The notes: a model not told the origin generated them from the letters alone. DNA of 64,000 bases from an uncultured bacterium (GCA_958349055.1 CATWBO010000004.1:1-64000), one strand, 5' to 3'; positions 1 through 8,117 are shown, counted from the first letter of the stretch. Numbers and translations: made by a program.

Positions 1-90
1 CTTCAGTAATTGACTTGCTAGGGGCGCGAGTTGTTTATATAGATCTAAAATAGTCACAATATACAAATACTGAGAGATGTTGGAATATAG

Positions 91-348
91 ATGAAAGGAT
101 CTAAGGGTTTTCTTTTGTTAGTAATGATGCTGCTCGGACTGTTCTGTCTGAGCAGCCCTTCTTGGGCCGAGGCTGCCTGTCCTGAAGGTGAGCCTCAGCA
201 GTCTTATACGGGCAGCTTACTGATAACCGCTAAGGATGGTGACGCTGACTCTCGGCCCGGGCTAAATCCCCTTGCCACTTTTAAGGGAGATGGAGGAACA
301 GTCAAGCTTGACCATATTGGTAGCGGGATTTTGAGATGGCAAGTTTAG
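91..348 (+). CDS. small secreted hypothetical protein
   Basis: An 85-residue product of unknown function. Residues 1-27 look like a signal peptide: basic MKGSK start, a hydrophobic stretch rich in Leu and Met, then a small-residue region ending SWAEAA that would suit signal peptidase I. The mature part is only about 58 residues and shows no motif I recognise. The local base composition is more AT-rich than most of the window. The ribosome site is weak (TTGGAA). Its stop overlaps the start of the next gene by 13 nt, which suggests coupled translation. It could instead be the N-terminal piece of a decayed secreted protein. Confidence 0.45.
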   Translation: MKGSKGFLLLVMMLLGLFCLSSPSWAEAACPEGEPQQSYTGSLLITAKDGDADSRPGLNPLATFKGDGGTVKLDHIGSGILRWQV

Positions 349-728
349 TCGGGAGGTCGCTCGTGGACACCATATATGACGGGGATGATTGGGTCGAACA
401 TTATACTTGGCGCTTGGTCGGCTCGAATGACAATGGGGATGTGGTGTTTGATGGGCTATGCCCAAAGCATCTCCATCCTTTTGTCTCATCGTTAATTGAG
501 AGTTCCGCTCGTGTTGCCCCTTACAGCTCGGCATCGCTTAACGATGCGGACGTTCTTAAAATCATAAATGACTCTATTGACGAGGGCATGATGAGCAGCT
601 TGCTGTTTTCTCGGCTTGTGGGGCTAGATGAGGCTAGCTCAAAACGACTGCTTGCGGGTGAAAAGGTGGAGCTCGCCTATCATTCGATGGTTTCAATTCT
701 GCGGCTGGCCGATGCTCTTCGAAAATAA
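336..728 (+). CDS. hypothetical protein, coupled to the preceding small gene
   Basis: A 130-residue cytoplasmic-looking protein with no recognised family. The last 60 residues are predicted helical by eye (DADVLKIINDSIDEG onwards) and could form a small helical DNA- or protein-binding domain, but no definite helix-turn-helix is visible. The ATG lies inside the 3' end of the preceding gene. In-frame stops at 309 and 321 rule out a longer version or a simple frameshift fusion with that gene. A strong terminator follows directly, so the two genes probably form a short unit that ends here. Confidence 0.45.
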   Translation: MASLVGRSLVDTIYDGDDWVEHYTWRLVGSNDNGDVVFDGLCPKHLHPFVSSLIESSARVAPYSSASLNDADVLKIINDSIDEGMMSSLLFSRLVGLDEASSKRLLAGEKVELAYHSMVSILRLADALRK

Positions 729-730
729 AT

Positions 731-771
731 AAAAACGGGACAAGTGAGCTACATCACTTGTCCCGTTTTTA
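731..771 (+). terminator. rho-independent terminator
   Basis: A perfect 17-bp stem (AAAAACGGGACAAGTGA with its complement) encloses the six-base loop GCTACA and ends in TTTTT. It closes the 91-728 unit. The A and T tracts on both sides allow it to work in either direction. Confidence 0.9.
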
Positions 772-928
772 TTTGGCTCTGCTAGACCAGAATTGGCATA
801 CGTGTGGCCCCACGGTGCCATATCGTTAGCCCTGTAGACCGCGACGGACGGGGCAGCACGAACGCTGAGGGCCTGGTAACTTTCCTCAATTCATATGGGA
901 AAACACCCTGTAAACGATTGCAAATGAC

Positions 929-958
929 CGGTGAACGGTCGAAAACTACCGTTCACCG
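929..958. repeat. inverted pair of CGGTGAACGGT motif
   Basis: CGGTGAACGGT at 929-939 is followed after eight bases by its exact reverse complement at 948-958. The same motif recurs in several other intergenic regions of the window, usually upstream of sugar or regulator genes. Confidence 0.75.
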
Positions 959-1251
959 ATAATCTCAAAACTGGTTCAAACTGGTATTAAGTCAAAAAGA
1001 CCAATTCACAAATCTTCATAATGACCTGCATTTTTTCTACATGCGATTTTTAGCCACCCTACGTTGTTTAGACGCAGAGCAAGACCCGATCTGACGCCGA
1101 ATCATTTCGAAACGGTTTCAAAACCGCAGGTAGAAGTGTTAACGAGCGGTAAACGGTCGATTTTTTGCCGTGAGCGGTGCAAAAACGTTTTACTGTATGA
1201 ATCAATGAAAGCGACCTCTTCTGTGGTGATATAGTGACAACAACACGTCAC

Positions 1252-1283
1252 GTGGTTACTACCAGTTGAGAGACCACTGGTCT
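1252..1283. promoter_or_regulatory. candidate GntR/UTRA operator upstream of the PTS operon
   Basis: The core TGGTTACTACCAG (1253-1265) is identical over 13 bases to a site upstream of agaS at 5545-5557. Its TGGT/ACCA half-sites resemble the A(C/G)TGGTCTAGACCA(G/C)T sites of the DasR/NagR branch of GntR regulators. A second dyad, AGACCA-C-TGGTCT, lies at 1271-1283. The GntR gene at 4773 is the obvious candidate to bind here (inference). Confidence 0.6.
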
Positions 1284-1381
1284 TCAAAGAACGCTTTCTA
1301 AGAAGCTTTAAGGGCATCCGCCCGCTGGCTTCCGAAAACCATCGAACTCAGATCGTACACACCTTCGGAAGGGAAATTTGA

Positions 1382-1825
1382 ATGGTTGGCTTTATTCTTA
1401 CCGGTCATGGACAGTTCGCACCCGGCCTTGCAAGCGCTATCGCAATGGTCGCTGGCGACCAGCCCGCTTTTACCGTCGTTCCTTTCGAGGGCGACCAGGC
1501 TGCCTCCTACGGTGAGGATCTTCGCGCCGCCATTACCGCTATGCGTGAGGAGTGCGATGGCGTGCTCGTCTTTACCGACCTGCTTGGCGGTACCCCCTTC
1601 AATCAGTCGATGATGATCGCCCAGGATGTCGACAACGTCGAGATCCTGACCGGCACTAACCTCCCTATGGTTATTGAGCTCCTGTTCCTCCGCGGCAATG
1701 CCACGCTCGCAGAGCTTGGCGAGCAGGCCGTGACCGTTGGCCAGACGGGCGTCACCGCCCAGACGGTCGCCTCTGTCGCTGGTGCCGAGGAAGAGGATAT
1801 CTTCGGCGACGAGGACGGCATCTAA
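1382..1825 (+). CDS. PTS mannose/fructose/sorbose-family EIIA component
   Basis: A 147-residue soluble EIIA of the mannose PTS family. It takes phosphate from HPr and passes it to EIIB. The N-terminal phosphorylation motif GHGQFAPGL places the active histidine at residue 9. The hydrophobic core FTDLLGGTPFNQS (about residues 62-74) is also typical of the family. A short acidic tail ends the protein. It is the first gene of an operon with YajC, EIIB, EIIC and EIID, and its stop overlaps the yajC start by one base (TAATG). The neighbouring agaS and nagA genes suggest that the substrate is GalNAc, galactosamine or a related amino sugar (inference). Confidence 0.92.
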   Translation: MVGFILTGHGQFAPGLASAIAMVAGDQPAFTVVPFEGDQAASYGEDLRAAITAMREECDGVLVFTDLLGGTPFNQSMMIAQDVDNVEILTGTNLPMVIELLFLRGNATLAELGEQAVTVGQTGVTAQTVASVAGAEEEDIFGDEDGI

Positions 1826-2106
1826 TGGCCGATTTCGGAGCCAGCATCCTGAGCTCTTCGATCGCTCTTTTGGGTCTGCTTGTCATCATGGGTGTTATTT
1901 ACACCATCTGGTCTCAGATCAACATGAAGAAGAAGCAGAAGTACTTCAAGGAGCTGCACACCGAGCTCAAGCCGGGTCAGGAGGTTCTTTTCGCCGGCGG
2001 TATCTACGGAACCGTCAAAGGCATCGAAGGCGAAAAGGTCCAAATCAAAGTCCGATCCGGTGCCGTCGTAGATGTTTCGCGTTACGCGATTCAGGAGATC
2101 AAGTAA
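1825..2106 (+). CDS. yajC: YajC-like membrane protein inside the PTS operon
   Basis: A 93-residue protein with one N-terminal membrane helix (about residues 8-28), a basic KKKQK stretch, and a YajC core around EVLFAGGIYGTVKGI. YajC normally associates with SecDF of the protein export machinery. Here it sits between EIIA and EIIB and is translationally coupled to EIIA by a TAATG overlap. A dedicated role in inserting or stabilising the PTS membrane proteins is possible but unproven. The family match is clear from length and the V-x-x-G-G-I-x-G-x-V pattern; the functional link is inference. Confidence 0.85.
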   Translation: MADFGASILSSSIALLGLLVIMGVIYTIWSQINMKKKQKYFKELHTELKPGQEVLFAGGIYGTVKGIEGEKVQIKVRSGAVVDVSRYAIQEIK

Positions 2107-2142
2107 CTGTCGTCAGCAATCAACGAAAGGAAGCTGATCAAC

Positions 2143-2625
2143 ATGGCAGAACCCAACATTCTTCTTACCCGCATCGATAACCGACTGGTCCATGGTCAGG
2201 TCGCGACCCAGTGGAACTCCACTCTGGGCTCCAACCTCATCCTCGTCGCCAACGACGACGTGTCGACTAACACCATGCGCCAGAACCTCATGAAGATGGC
2301 CGCTCCCACCGGCGTCGCTACGCGTTTCTTCTCTCTTCAGAAGACCATCGACGTCATTGGCAAGGCGAGCCCGCGCCAGAAGATCTTCATCGTGGCCGAA
2401 ACACCGGAAGACGTGCTTACGCTCGTCAAGGGCGGTGTGCCTATAAAGAAGGTAAACATCGGCAACATGCACATGTCGGAAGGAAAGCGCCAAGTCGCCA
2501 CCTCCGTCGCAGTTAACGACGAGGATGTCGCTGCGTTTAAAGAGCTGCAGGAATTGGGGGTGGAGTTGGAGATCAGGCGCGTTCCGAGCACGCCTGTTGA
2601 GGACACGAGCAAGCTCTTCTCGTAA
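2143..2625 (+). CDS. PTS mannose/fructose/sorbose-family EIIB component
   Basis: A 160-residue EIIB that transfers phosphate from EIIA to the incoming sugar. The family signature RIDNRLVHGQVATQW is intact and puts the phospho-histidine at residue 17. The GGVPIKKVNIGNMH region (about residues 95-108) is also typical. The start is supported by AAAGGA about 14 nt upstream. It lies between yajC and the EIIC gene. A paralogue of the same length at 11885 has lost the histidine, so this is the functional EIIB for the operon. Confidence 0.93.
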   Translation: MAEPNILLTRIDNRLVHGQVATQWNSTLGSNLILVANDDVSTNTMRQNLMKMAAPTGVATRFFSLQKTIDVIGKASPRQKIFIVAETPEDVLTLVKGGVPIKKVNIGNMHMSEGKRQVATSVAVNDEDVAAFKELQELGVELEIRRVPSTPVEDTSKLFS

Positions 2626-2715
2626 TCCTCGTGATCCACGTTGTCAGGAATGAAACCCTGACATTCTGTACGTGATATCCAAAGTGCGTACATACATTTT
2701 GAAAGGAGGAGCAAG

Positions 2716-3516
2716 ATGGAATACACGATCTTCCAGGTCGCTCTGGTCTTCATCGTCACGTTCGTCGCGGCAATCGACCAGTTTAACTTCCTCGAGTCTC
2801 TCTATCAGCCCATCGTCACCGGCGCCGTCATCGGTCTTATCCTTGGCGACCTCAACACCGGTCTTCTCGTGGGTGGTACTTATCAGCTCATGACGATCGG
2901 CAACATGCCGATCGGAGGCGCTCAGCCGCCTAACGCCGTTATCGGCGGCATCATGGCAGCCATTCTCGCAATCGCCACGGGCCTCGAGCCCAACGCGGCT
3001 GTCGGCCTTGCCATCCCGTTCGCTCTGCTTGGTCAGCTCGGCGTTACCCTCGTCTTCACCCTTATGTCGCCGCTCATGTCCTCCGCGGACAACATGGCTC
3101 ACAACGCTGACACCAAGGGTATCGAGCGTCTGAACTACTTCGCCATGGCTCTGCTTGGCCTGATCTTCGCTGTCGTCGTCACCCTGTTCTTCATCGCTGG
3201 CGCCACCATCGGTCAGACCATCGCTTCCGCCATCCCGACCTGGCTGCAGACCGGTCTCTCCGCTGCAGGCGGCATGATGCGCTTCGTCGGCTTCGCCGTC
3301 CTGCTCAAGGTTATGATGAACCGCGATATGTGGGGCTTCTTCCTCATGGGCTTTGGCCTCGCGCTCATCACCGTTGCCAACGATTCTCTGGCAACCCCTG
3401 CCCTGCTCATCCTCGCTCTCATCGGCTTCGGCATCGCCTTCTGGGACTTCCAGCAGCAGACCGAGCTGAAGGGTGCAGCTGTTTCTGACGGAGGTGACTT
3501 CGAAGATGGCATCTAA
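2716..3516 (+). CDS. PTS mannose/sorbose-family EIIC component
   Basis: A 266-residue integral membrane protein forming, with EIID, the sugar channel. The family pattern is seen in the first 80 residues: hydrophobic start, DQFNFLESLYQPIVTGAVIGL, and the GGTYQLMTIGNMPIGGAQPPNAVIGG loop region. It has several membrane segments and a short acidic tail. The AGGAGG ribosome site is strong. The last 11 bases overlap the EIID start, so the two membrane subunits are coupled. It belongs to the AgaC/ManY group; the exact sugar is inferred from neighbours. Confidence 0.93.
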   Translation: MEYTIFQVALVFIVTFVAAIDQFNFLESLYQPIVTGAVIGLILGDLNTGLLVGGTYQLMTIGNMPIGGAQPPNAVIGGIMAAILAIATGLEPNAAVGLAIPFALLGQLGVTLVFTLMSPLMSSADNMAHNADTKGIERLNYFAMALLGLIFAVVVTLFFIAGATIGQTIASAIPTWLQTGLSAAGGMMRFVGFAVLLKVMMNRDMWGFFLMGFGLALITVANDSLATPALLILALIGFGIAFWDFQQQTELKGAAVSDGGDFEDGI

Positions 3517-4588
3517 TGAGTATGTGATCCCGGAGCACTACGAGGATCTCACTCCTGCTCCGCAGCTCGACCAGAAGACCCTCAACAAGATGGCTTGGCG
3601 CTCCTGCTTCCTGCAGGCATCGTTCAACTACGAGCGTATGCAGGCCGCTGGCTGGCTCTACTCCATCATCCCCGGTCTGGAGAAGATCCACACCAACAAG
3701 AACGACCTCGCGGCTTCCATGAGCCACAACCTGGAGTTCTTCAACACCCACCCGTTCCTCGTCACCTTCGTTATGGGCATCGTGCTTTCGCTCGAGCAGA
3801 ACAAGGTTGACATCCCCACGATCCGCGCCGTCCGCGTCGCCGCAATGGGCCCGCTCGGTGGTATCGGTGACGCCCTGTTCTGGCTGACGCTCGTGCCTAT
3901 CACGGCCGGCATCACCTCCAACATGGCCATCAACGGCAACGCTGCTGCGCCGATCATCTTCCTGGTGATCTTCAACGCCGTCCAGTTCGCCCTGCGTTTC
4001 TGGCTCATGAACTGGTCCTACAAGCTTGGCACCAGCGCTATTGACGCTCTGACCGCCAACATGCAGGCCTTCACCCGCGCCGCTTCCATCATGGGCGTCT
4101 TCGTCGTCGGTTGCCTGGTCGTCACCATGGGTGGCACCCAGATCAACCTCCAGATCCCCAACGGCACCACCCGTGGCCTGTCCGCCACTACCGTGATCGT
4201 CTCCGAGAAGGAGGCCGAGAACTTCACCGGTATGGAGGGCATTGATACCGAGACCGCTGAGGCCGGTACCATCGCCATGACCGATGAGGACGGCAACGCC
4301 CTCACCGCTTCCGATGCTGACGGCAACGCTGTCGAGTGCGGCGTCACCGACCTGGGCAACGGCATGGAGTCCGTGACCTACGGCACCGTTACCGAGGATC
4401 CGGTCAACTTCTCCGTTGCCGACACCCTCAACACCATCGTCCCGAAGCTCGTCCCGTTGCTGCTCACGCTGCTGCTTTACTACATGTTCGCTAAGCACAG
4501 CTGGACCCCGACCAAGGGCATTCTCCTGCTCTTCGTCCTGGGCATCCTGGGCGCTGGCCCGCTTGGTCTCTGGCCGAGCATCTGGTAA
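3506..4588 (+). CDS. PTS mannose-family EIID component with an acidic insertion
   Basis: A 360-residue EIID, the membrane partner of EIIC. I chose ATG 3506 because GGAGGTG lies at the right distance; an upstream in-frame start at 3473 has none. The N-terminal part (MAWRSCFLQASFNYERMQ, GIGDALFWLTLVPI) and the C-terminal hydrophobic end are typical. EIID proteins are usually about 260-300 residues. The excess is an Asp/Glu/Gly/Thr-rich segment at roughly residues 215-308, between the last cytoplasmic part and the final helices, which likely forms an exposed domain. Terminator hairpins follow. Confidence 0.92.
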   Translation: MASNEYVIPEHYEDLTPAPQLDQKTLNKMAWRSCFLQASFNYERMQAAGWLYSIIPGLEKIHTNKNDLAASMSHNLEFFNTHPFLVTFVMGIVLSLEQNKVDIPTIRAVRVAAMGPLGGIGDALFWLTLVPITAGITSNMAINGNAAAPIIFLVIFNAVQFALRFWLMNWSYKLGTSAIDALTANMQAFTRAASIMGVFVVGCLVVTMGGTQINLQIPNGTTRGLSATTVIVSEKEAENFTGMEGIDTETAEAGTIAMTDEDGNALTASDADGNAVECGVTDLGNGMESVTYGTVTEDPVNFSVADTLNTIVPKLVPLLLTLLLYYMFAKHSWTPTKGILLLFVLGILGAGPLGLWPSIW

Positions 4589-4654
4589 GGCTCTAGCTTG
4601 AGGGGTGTGTCCCTACGCGGCTCACACCCCGACCCCTTAAGCCATGTGTATGTT

Positions 4655-4692
4655 AAAAGCCGCGTGCTCGAAAGAGCGCGCGGCTTTTGTTT
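4655..4692 (+). terminator. terminator of the mannose-family PTS operon
   Basis: The stem AAAAGCCGCG-T-GCTC pairs across a GAAA tetraloop and runs into TTTTGTTTTC. An additional hairpin, GGGGTGTG (4602-4609) with CACACCCC (4623-4630), precedes it. Confidence 0.88.
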
Positions 4693-4772
4693 TCTTGATG
4701 ATTCGGGTGTAGCAGTCAGATAATGCTAAACACCCTAGGTAGTAGCTGAATTCGAGCAAAAGGGAGGATAGG

Positions 4773-5504
4773 ATGGCGATCGGAGCGCGCAAGCAACCGC
4801 TGTACGATCAGCTGGTCGATATTCTGACCGAAAAGATTGACCATGAATATCACGCCGGTGACATGATTCCTTCCGAGCGCGAACTTTCGGAGCGCTATGG
4901 TCTCTCGCGCACCACGGTGCGTCTGGCTCTGCAGGAGCTGGAGCGTTTGGGACTGGTGGTTCGGCAGCACGGTCGCGGTACCTTTGTGACCGACCGTTCG
5001 GCAAAAGCAACCAACCTTATGCAATCCTACAGCTTTACCGAGCAGATGCGTGCGATGGGTCGCGATCCAGAGACTACGATTCTCGAGTTTTGCGAGATGG
5101 AGGCCGATAAGAATCTGGCCGAGCATATGGGATGCCGCATCGGCGACCGTATCTTTAAGCTCAAGCGCCTTCGTTCTGCCGACAACATGCCCATGATGGT
5201 CGAACGCAGCTATCTACCGGTTCGTCAATTTCTGTCCCTAAAGCGACCGCTCTTGGAGCGCAAGCCGCTTTATGACGTGATTGAACAAGACTTTCAGCAA
5301 AAGATACGCGTGGCCGAAGAGGAATTCTATGCGAGCATCGCGCGTCCCACCGACGCCCATCTCTTGGGTATCGTCGAGGGCTCGCCCGTGCTCGATTTGG
5401 TCCGTACAACGTATAACGAGTCAAACGAGGTTGTGGAGTATACGCTCTCGGTTGCTCGTGCCGATCAGTTTAAATACAAGGTTTATCACCAGCGCAACGT
5501 TTAG
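4773..5504 (+). CDS. GntR-family regulator with UTRA domain (NagR/DasR-like)
   Basis: A 243-residue transcription regulator. Residues 5-75 form the GntR winged helix, with IPSERELSERYGLSRTTVRL as the recognition region and the QHGRGTFV wing. Residues about 90-235 form the UTRA effector domain that binds sugar phosphates. It lies between the PTS operon and agaS. The identical core TGGTTACTACCAG upstream of both suggests that it controls both, with GalN-6-P or GlcNAc-6-P as likely effector (inference). A GATAAT box lies upstream. The next gene is separated by 114 bp, so it has its own transcript or a readthrough transcript. Confidence 0.9.
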   Translation: MAIGARKQPLYDQLVDILTEKIDHEYHAGDMIPSERELSERYGLSRTTVRLALQELERLGLVVRQHGRGTFVTDRSAKATNLMQSYSFTEQMRAMGRDPETTILEFCEMEADKNLAEHMGCRIGDRIFKLKRLRSADNMPMMVERSYLPVRQFLSLKRPLLERKPLYDVIEQDFQQKIRVAEEEFYASIARPTDAHLLGIVEGSPVLDLVRTTYNESNEVVEYTLSVARADQFKYKVYHQRNV

Positions 5505-5543
5505 CGCCTCCAGTGTTTTCATGTGATGATTCTTTGCATTTAA

Positions 5544-5579
5544 CTGGTTACTACCAGATAACCAACCGAAGTGTATAAT
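5544..5579 (+). promoter_or_regulatory. agaS promoter with GntR-type operator
   Basis: CTGGTTACTACCAG (5544-5557) has CTGGT/ACCAG half-sites and shares 13 bases with the site at 1253. TATAAT at 5574-5579 is a perfect -10 box, and the operator lies where the -35 would be, as expected for repression. Confidence 0.65.
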
Positions 5580-5618
5580 TGCACGTCAGAGGATTACTTC
5601 TAGAGAGAGGTATTAGAA

Positions 5619-6785
5619 ATGTTCGAGAAGAGTGTCGAAGAGCTCACCGAGCTCGGCGCCCAGATCACCACGGCCGAGATTGCCCAGCAGCCCGAGCTTT
5701 GGCGTGATACGCTCAACATCTACCGCGAGAACAAGGAGGCCATCGAGGCATTCCTGGCCGAGGCTCGCGCCATGGGCGAGGGTCGTCTGTCCGTTGTCTT
5801 CACCGGTGCCGGTACTTCTGACTACGTGGGCGATACCTGCGCTCCGTACCTGCGTCACGCCGGCAACACTGATCTCTACGACTTTAAGCCCATCGCCACG
5901 ACCGACATCGTGAGCGCTCCGCGTGACTTCCTGCGCGCCGAGGATCCCACGCTCGTGGTTTCCTTCGCCCGTTCCGGCAACAGCCCCGAGAGCCTTGCCG
6001 CCGTCGCCGTCGCCAAGGAGCTCGTCCACAACGTCAAGTTCCTCAACATTACCTGCGCTCCCGAGGGCAAGCTGGCCGTCGAGTCCGCCGATGACCCCAA
6101 TGCACTGACGCTGCTCATCCCGCGCGCCAACGACAAGGGCTTCGCCATGACCGGTTCTTACACCTGCATGACTCTGCTCTCCACCCTCATCTTTGACGAG
6201 GCTTCCGATGAGCAGAAGGCCGAGTGGGTCGAGACCATCGCCAAGATGGGCGAAGAGGTCATCTCCCGCGAGCCCGAGATCGCCGATTACCTTGCCGGCG
6301 ACTTCAACCGTGTGACCTACCTGGGTTCTGGCTCCTTCGGTGGCCTTGCTCAGGAGAGCCAGCTCAAGATCCTCGAGCTTGCCCACGGCCTGGTTGCCAC
6401 CTCTTACGACACCTCCATGGGCTATCGTCACGGACCCAAGTCCTTCGTTGACGACAAGACCCTCGTCTTCGTGTTCGTCAACAACGACGCCTACACCCGT
6501 CAGTACGATATCGACATCCTCAACGAGATCGGTGGCGACGAGATCGCTCAGCACACCGTCGCCGTTCAGCAGGAGGGGGCTACCGTCTACGAGGGTGAGT
6601 CCTTCACCTTCAAGGGCTACGAGGCGCTCCCCGAGGGCTACCTTGCTCTGCCGTTCGTGATGTTTGCCCAGGCCATCAGCCTGCTCAACTCCGTGCGCGT
6701 GGGCAACACGCCCGATACGCCGAGCCCCACCGGCACGGTCAACCGCGTGGTCAAGGGCGTGACGATTCACCCCTTCACCGCTTAA
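5619..6785 (+). CDS. agaS: AgaS-type SIS-domain sugar isomerase/deaminase
   Basis: A 388-residue protein with two SIS (sugar isomerase) domains. TGAGTSDYVGD and SFARSGNSPESLA mark the first phosphosugar-binding fold. LGSGSFGGLAQESQLKILEL and SMGYRHGPKSF mark the second. AgaS proteins convert galactosamine-6-P to tagatose-6-P with release of ammonia, the step after NagA-type deacetylation of GalNAc-6-P. The neighbouring mannose-family PTS, nagA and lacC complete that route here. The ribosome site is GAGAGAGG. Substrate is inferred from family and context; a GlmS-like role is unlikely because no glutaminase domain is present. Confidence 0.88.
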   Translation: MFEKSVEELTELGAQITTAEIAQQPELWRDTLNIYRENKEAIEAFLAEARAMGEGRLSVVFTGAGTSDYVGDTCAPYLRHAGNTDLYDFKPIATTDIVSAPRDFLRAEDPTLVVSFARSGNSPESLAAVAVAKELVHNVKFLNITCAPEGKLAVESADDPNALTLLIPRANDKGFAMTGSYTCMTLLSTLIFDEASDEQKAEWVETIAKMGEEVISREPEIADYLAGDFNRVTYLGSGSFGGLAQESQLKILELAHGLVATSYDTSMGYRHGPKSFVDDKTLVFVFVNNDAYTRQYDIDILNEIGGDEIAQHTVAVQQEGATVYEGESFTFKGYEALPEGYLALPFVMFAQAISLLNSVRVGNTPDTPSPTGTVNRVVKGVTIHPFTA

Positions 6786-6800
6786 TCGCGTCCCCCTGTA

Positions 6801-6842
6801 AGGGCGCCCGTCCGCTCATAACGGCGGGCGGGCGCTTTTTGT
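6801..6842 (+). terminator. terminator after agaS
   Basis: The GC-rich stem GGGCGCCCGTCCGC pairs with GGCGGGCGGGCGC and is followed by TTTTTG. Confidence 0.85.
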
Positions 6843-6902
6843 TTTACGTGAGCTGGGTATAAGCATCACACAGTCAACTGCTTTTAGAAGCAAGGAGTGC
6901 AT

Positions 6903-8072
6903 ATGAGCACATACGCAATTAAGGCTGACAAGTTCTTCTTGCCGGCAGGCCCGCAGCTGGGCGGCTATCTCATGGTCGAGGACGGCGTCTTTGGCGCCTG
7001 GCAGGTCGATGAGCCCTCTTGCGAGATCAAGGACTACACGGGATCGTGGATCGCGCCGGGCATGGTCGACACCCACATCCATGGCTTCTATAACCACTCG
7101 ACTACCGATAACGACCCCGAGGGCATCGATATCAGCTCGACCGAGCTCGCCCGTCGCGGCACCACCAGCTGGCTGCCCACGACGTTTACCGACGGCGTCG
7201 AGCAGATCAAGGATGCCTGTGCCGCCATCGCCCAGGCCGACGAGGGCCGTGGCCCCGACTTCTGCGGTGCTCGCATCCAGGGCATCTACCTGGAGGGCCC
7301 CTTCTTTACCATGAAGCACGTGGGTGCGCAGAACCCCGCCTATCTGATCGATCCCTCCGAGGAGGTCTTCGACCAGTGGCAGGAGGCTGCCGGTGGGCGC
7401 ATCGTCAAGAGCGCTATGGCCGCCGAGCGTGACGGTGCCGCCGCCTACGCTGCTGCCCTGAACGCCAAGGGCGTGGTGACTAGCATCGGTCACTCCGACG
7501 CCACCTACGATGAGTGCATCGCCGCCATCAACGCCGGTGCCAGCTGCTTTACGCATACCTATAACGGCCAGCGCGGTCTGCATCACCGTGAGCCCGGTGT
7601 CGTGGGTGCCGCTATGGCTACGCCTGAGACCTACGCCGAGATTATCTGCGACGGCAAGCACGTAAACCCTGCCGCCATCAAGGCGCTGCTGCAGGCCAAG
7701 GGCTGGCAGCACACGGTGCTCATCACTGACTGCCTGGGCTGCGGCGGCATGCCCGAGGGCAGCTACACCAGTGGTGGCATGGATGTCATCATGAAGGACA
7801 ACCTGTGCTGGCTCGCCGACGGCAAGAGCATTGCCGGTTCGGTGCTCACGCTTGCCCAGGGCGTCAAGAATATCGTCGACTGGGGCATCGCCAGCGCCGA
7901 TATCGCCATTCGCATGGCGACCGAGGTGCCGGCTCGTTCCGCGCACATCGAGGATAAGTGCGGCAGCATCATGCCGGGTCGTGACGCCGACTTTGTCGTG
8001 TTCGACCACGAGCTCACCCTCGTTGAGACCTACGTTGGCGGCCAGAGCGTCGGCAACGCATTTACCGAGTAA
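6903..8072 (+). CDS. nagA: N-acetylhexosamine-6-phosphate deacetylase
   Basis: A 389-residue amidohydrolase that removes the acetyl group from GlcNAc-6-P or GalNAc-6-P. GMVDTHIHGFY carries the metal-binding HxH motif, EGPFF follows the usual spacing, GHSDATYDE and HTYNGQRGLHHREPG bear the further histidines, and TDCLGCGG holds the catalytic aspartate. The C-terminal GSIMPGRDADFVVFD is typical. I chose ATG 6903 because AAGGAG lies five bases upstream; the GTG at 6897 is itself part of that ribosome site. With agaS and lacC next to it, GalNAc-6-P is the likely substrate. A diverged copy of its last 40 codons lies at 10816. Confidence 0.93.
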   Translation: MSTYAIKADKFFLPAGPQLGGYLMVEDGVFGAWQVDEPSCEIKDYTGSWIAPGMVDTHIHGFYNHSTTDNDPEGIDISSTELARRGTTSWLPTTFTDGVEQIKDACAAIAQADEGRGPDFCGARIQGIYLEGPFFTMKHVGAQNPAYLIDPSEEVFDQWQEAAGGRIVKSAMAAERDGAAAYAAALNAKGVVTSIGHSDATYDECIAAINAGASCFTHTYNGQRGLHHREPGVVGAAMATPETYAEIICDGKHVNPAAIKALLQAKGWQHTVLITDCLGCGGMPEGSYTSGGMDVIMKDNLCWLADGKSIAGSVLTLAQGVKNIVDWGIASADIAIRMATEVPARSAHIEDKCGSIMPGRDADFVVFDHELTLVETYVGGQSVGNAFTE

Positions 8073-8084
8073 CGACAGAAAAAG

Positions 8085-8117
8085 ACGGCGGGTCCGAATT
8101 TGCTCGGACCCGCCGTA
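8085..8117. terminator. bidirectional terminator between nagA and flavodoxin
   Basis: ACGGCGGGTCCGA (8085-8097) pairs with TCGGACCCGCCGT (8104-8116). It separates two convergent genes. Confidence 0.8.

Larger units (their letters stand above)
772..1381 (+). other. 610-bp upstream region of the mannose-family PTS operon
   Basis: No convincing gene is present. The region holds two clusters of the CGGTGAACGGT-type motif (929-958 and 1147-1178), one copy of the AAACCGCAGGT core at 1121-1131, and a GntR-type operator candidate at 1252-1266. This is long enough for a regulated promoter plus an untranslated leader. I recognise no riboswitch in it. Confidence 0.6.

Noticed and set aside
91..728. A single frameshifted gene made of the two overlapping frames
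   Set aside because: In-frame stops at 309 and 321 precede the second start, and the second protein has a natural start; one indel would not give a fused product with sensible continuity.
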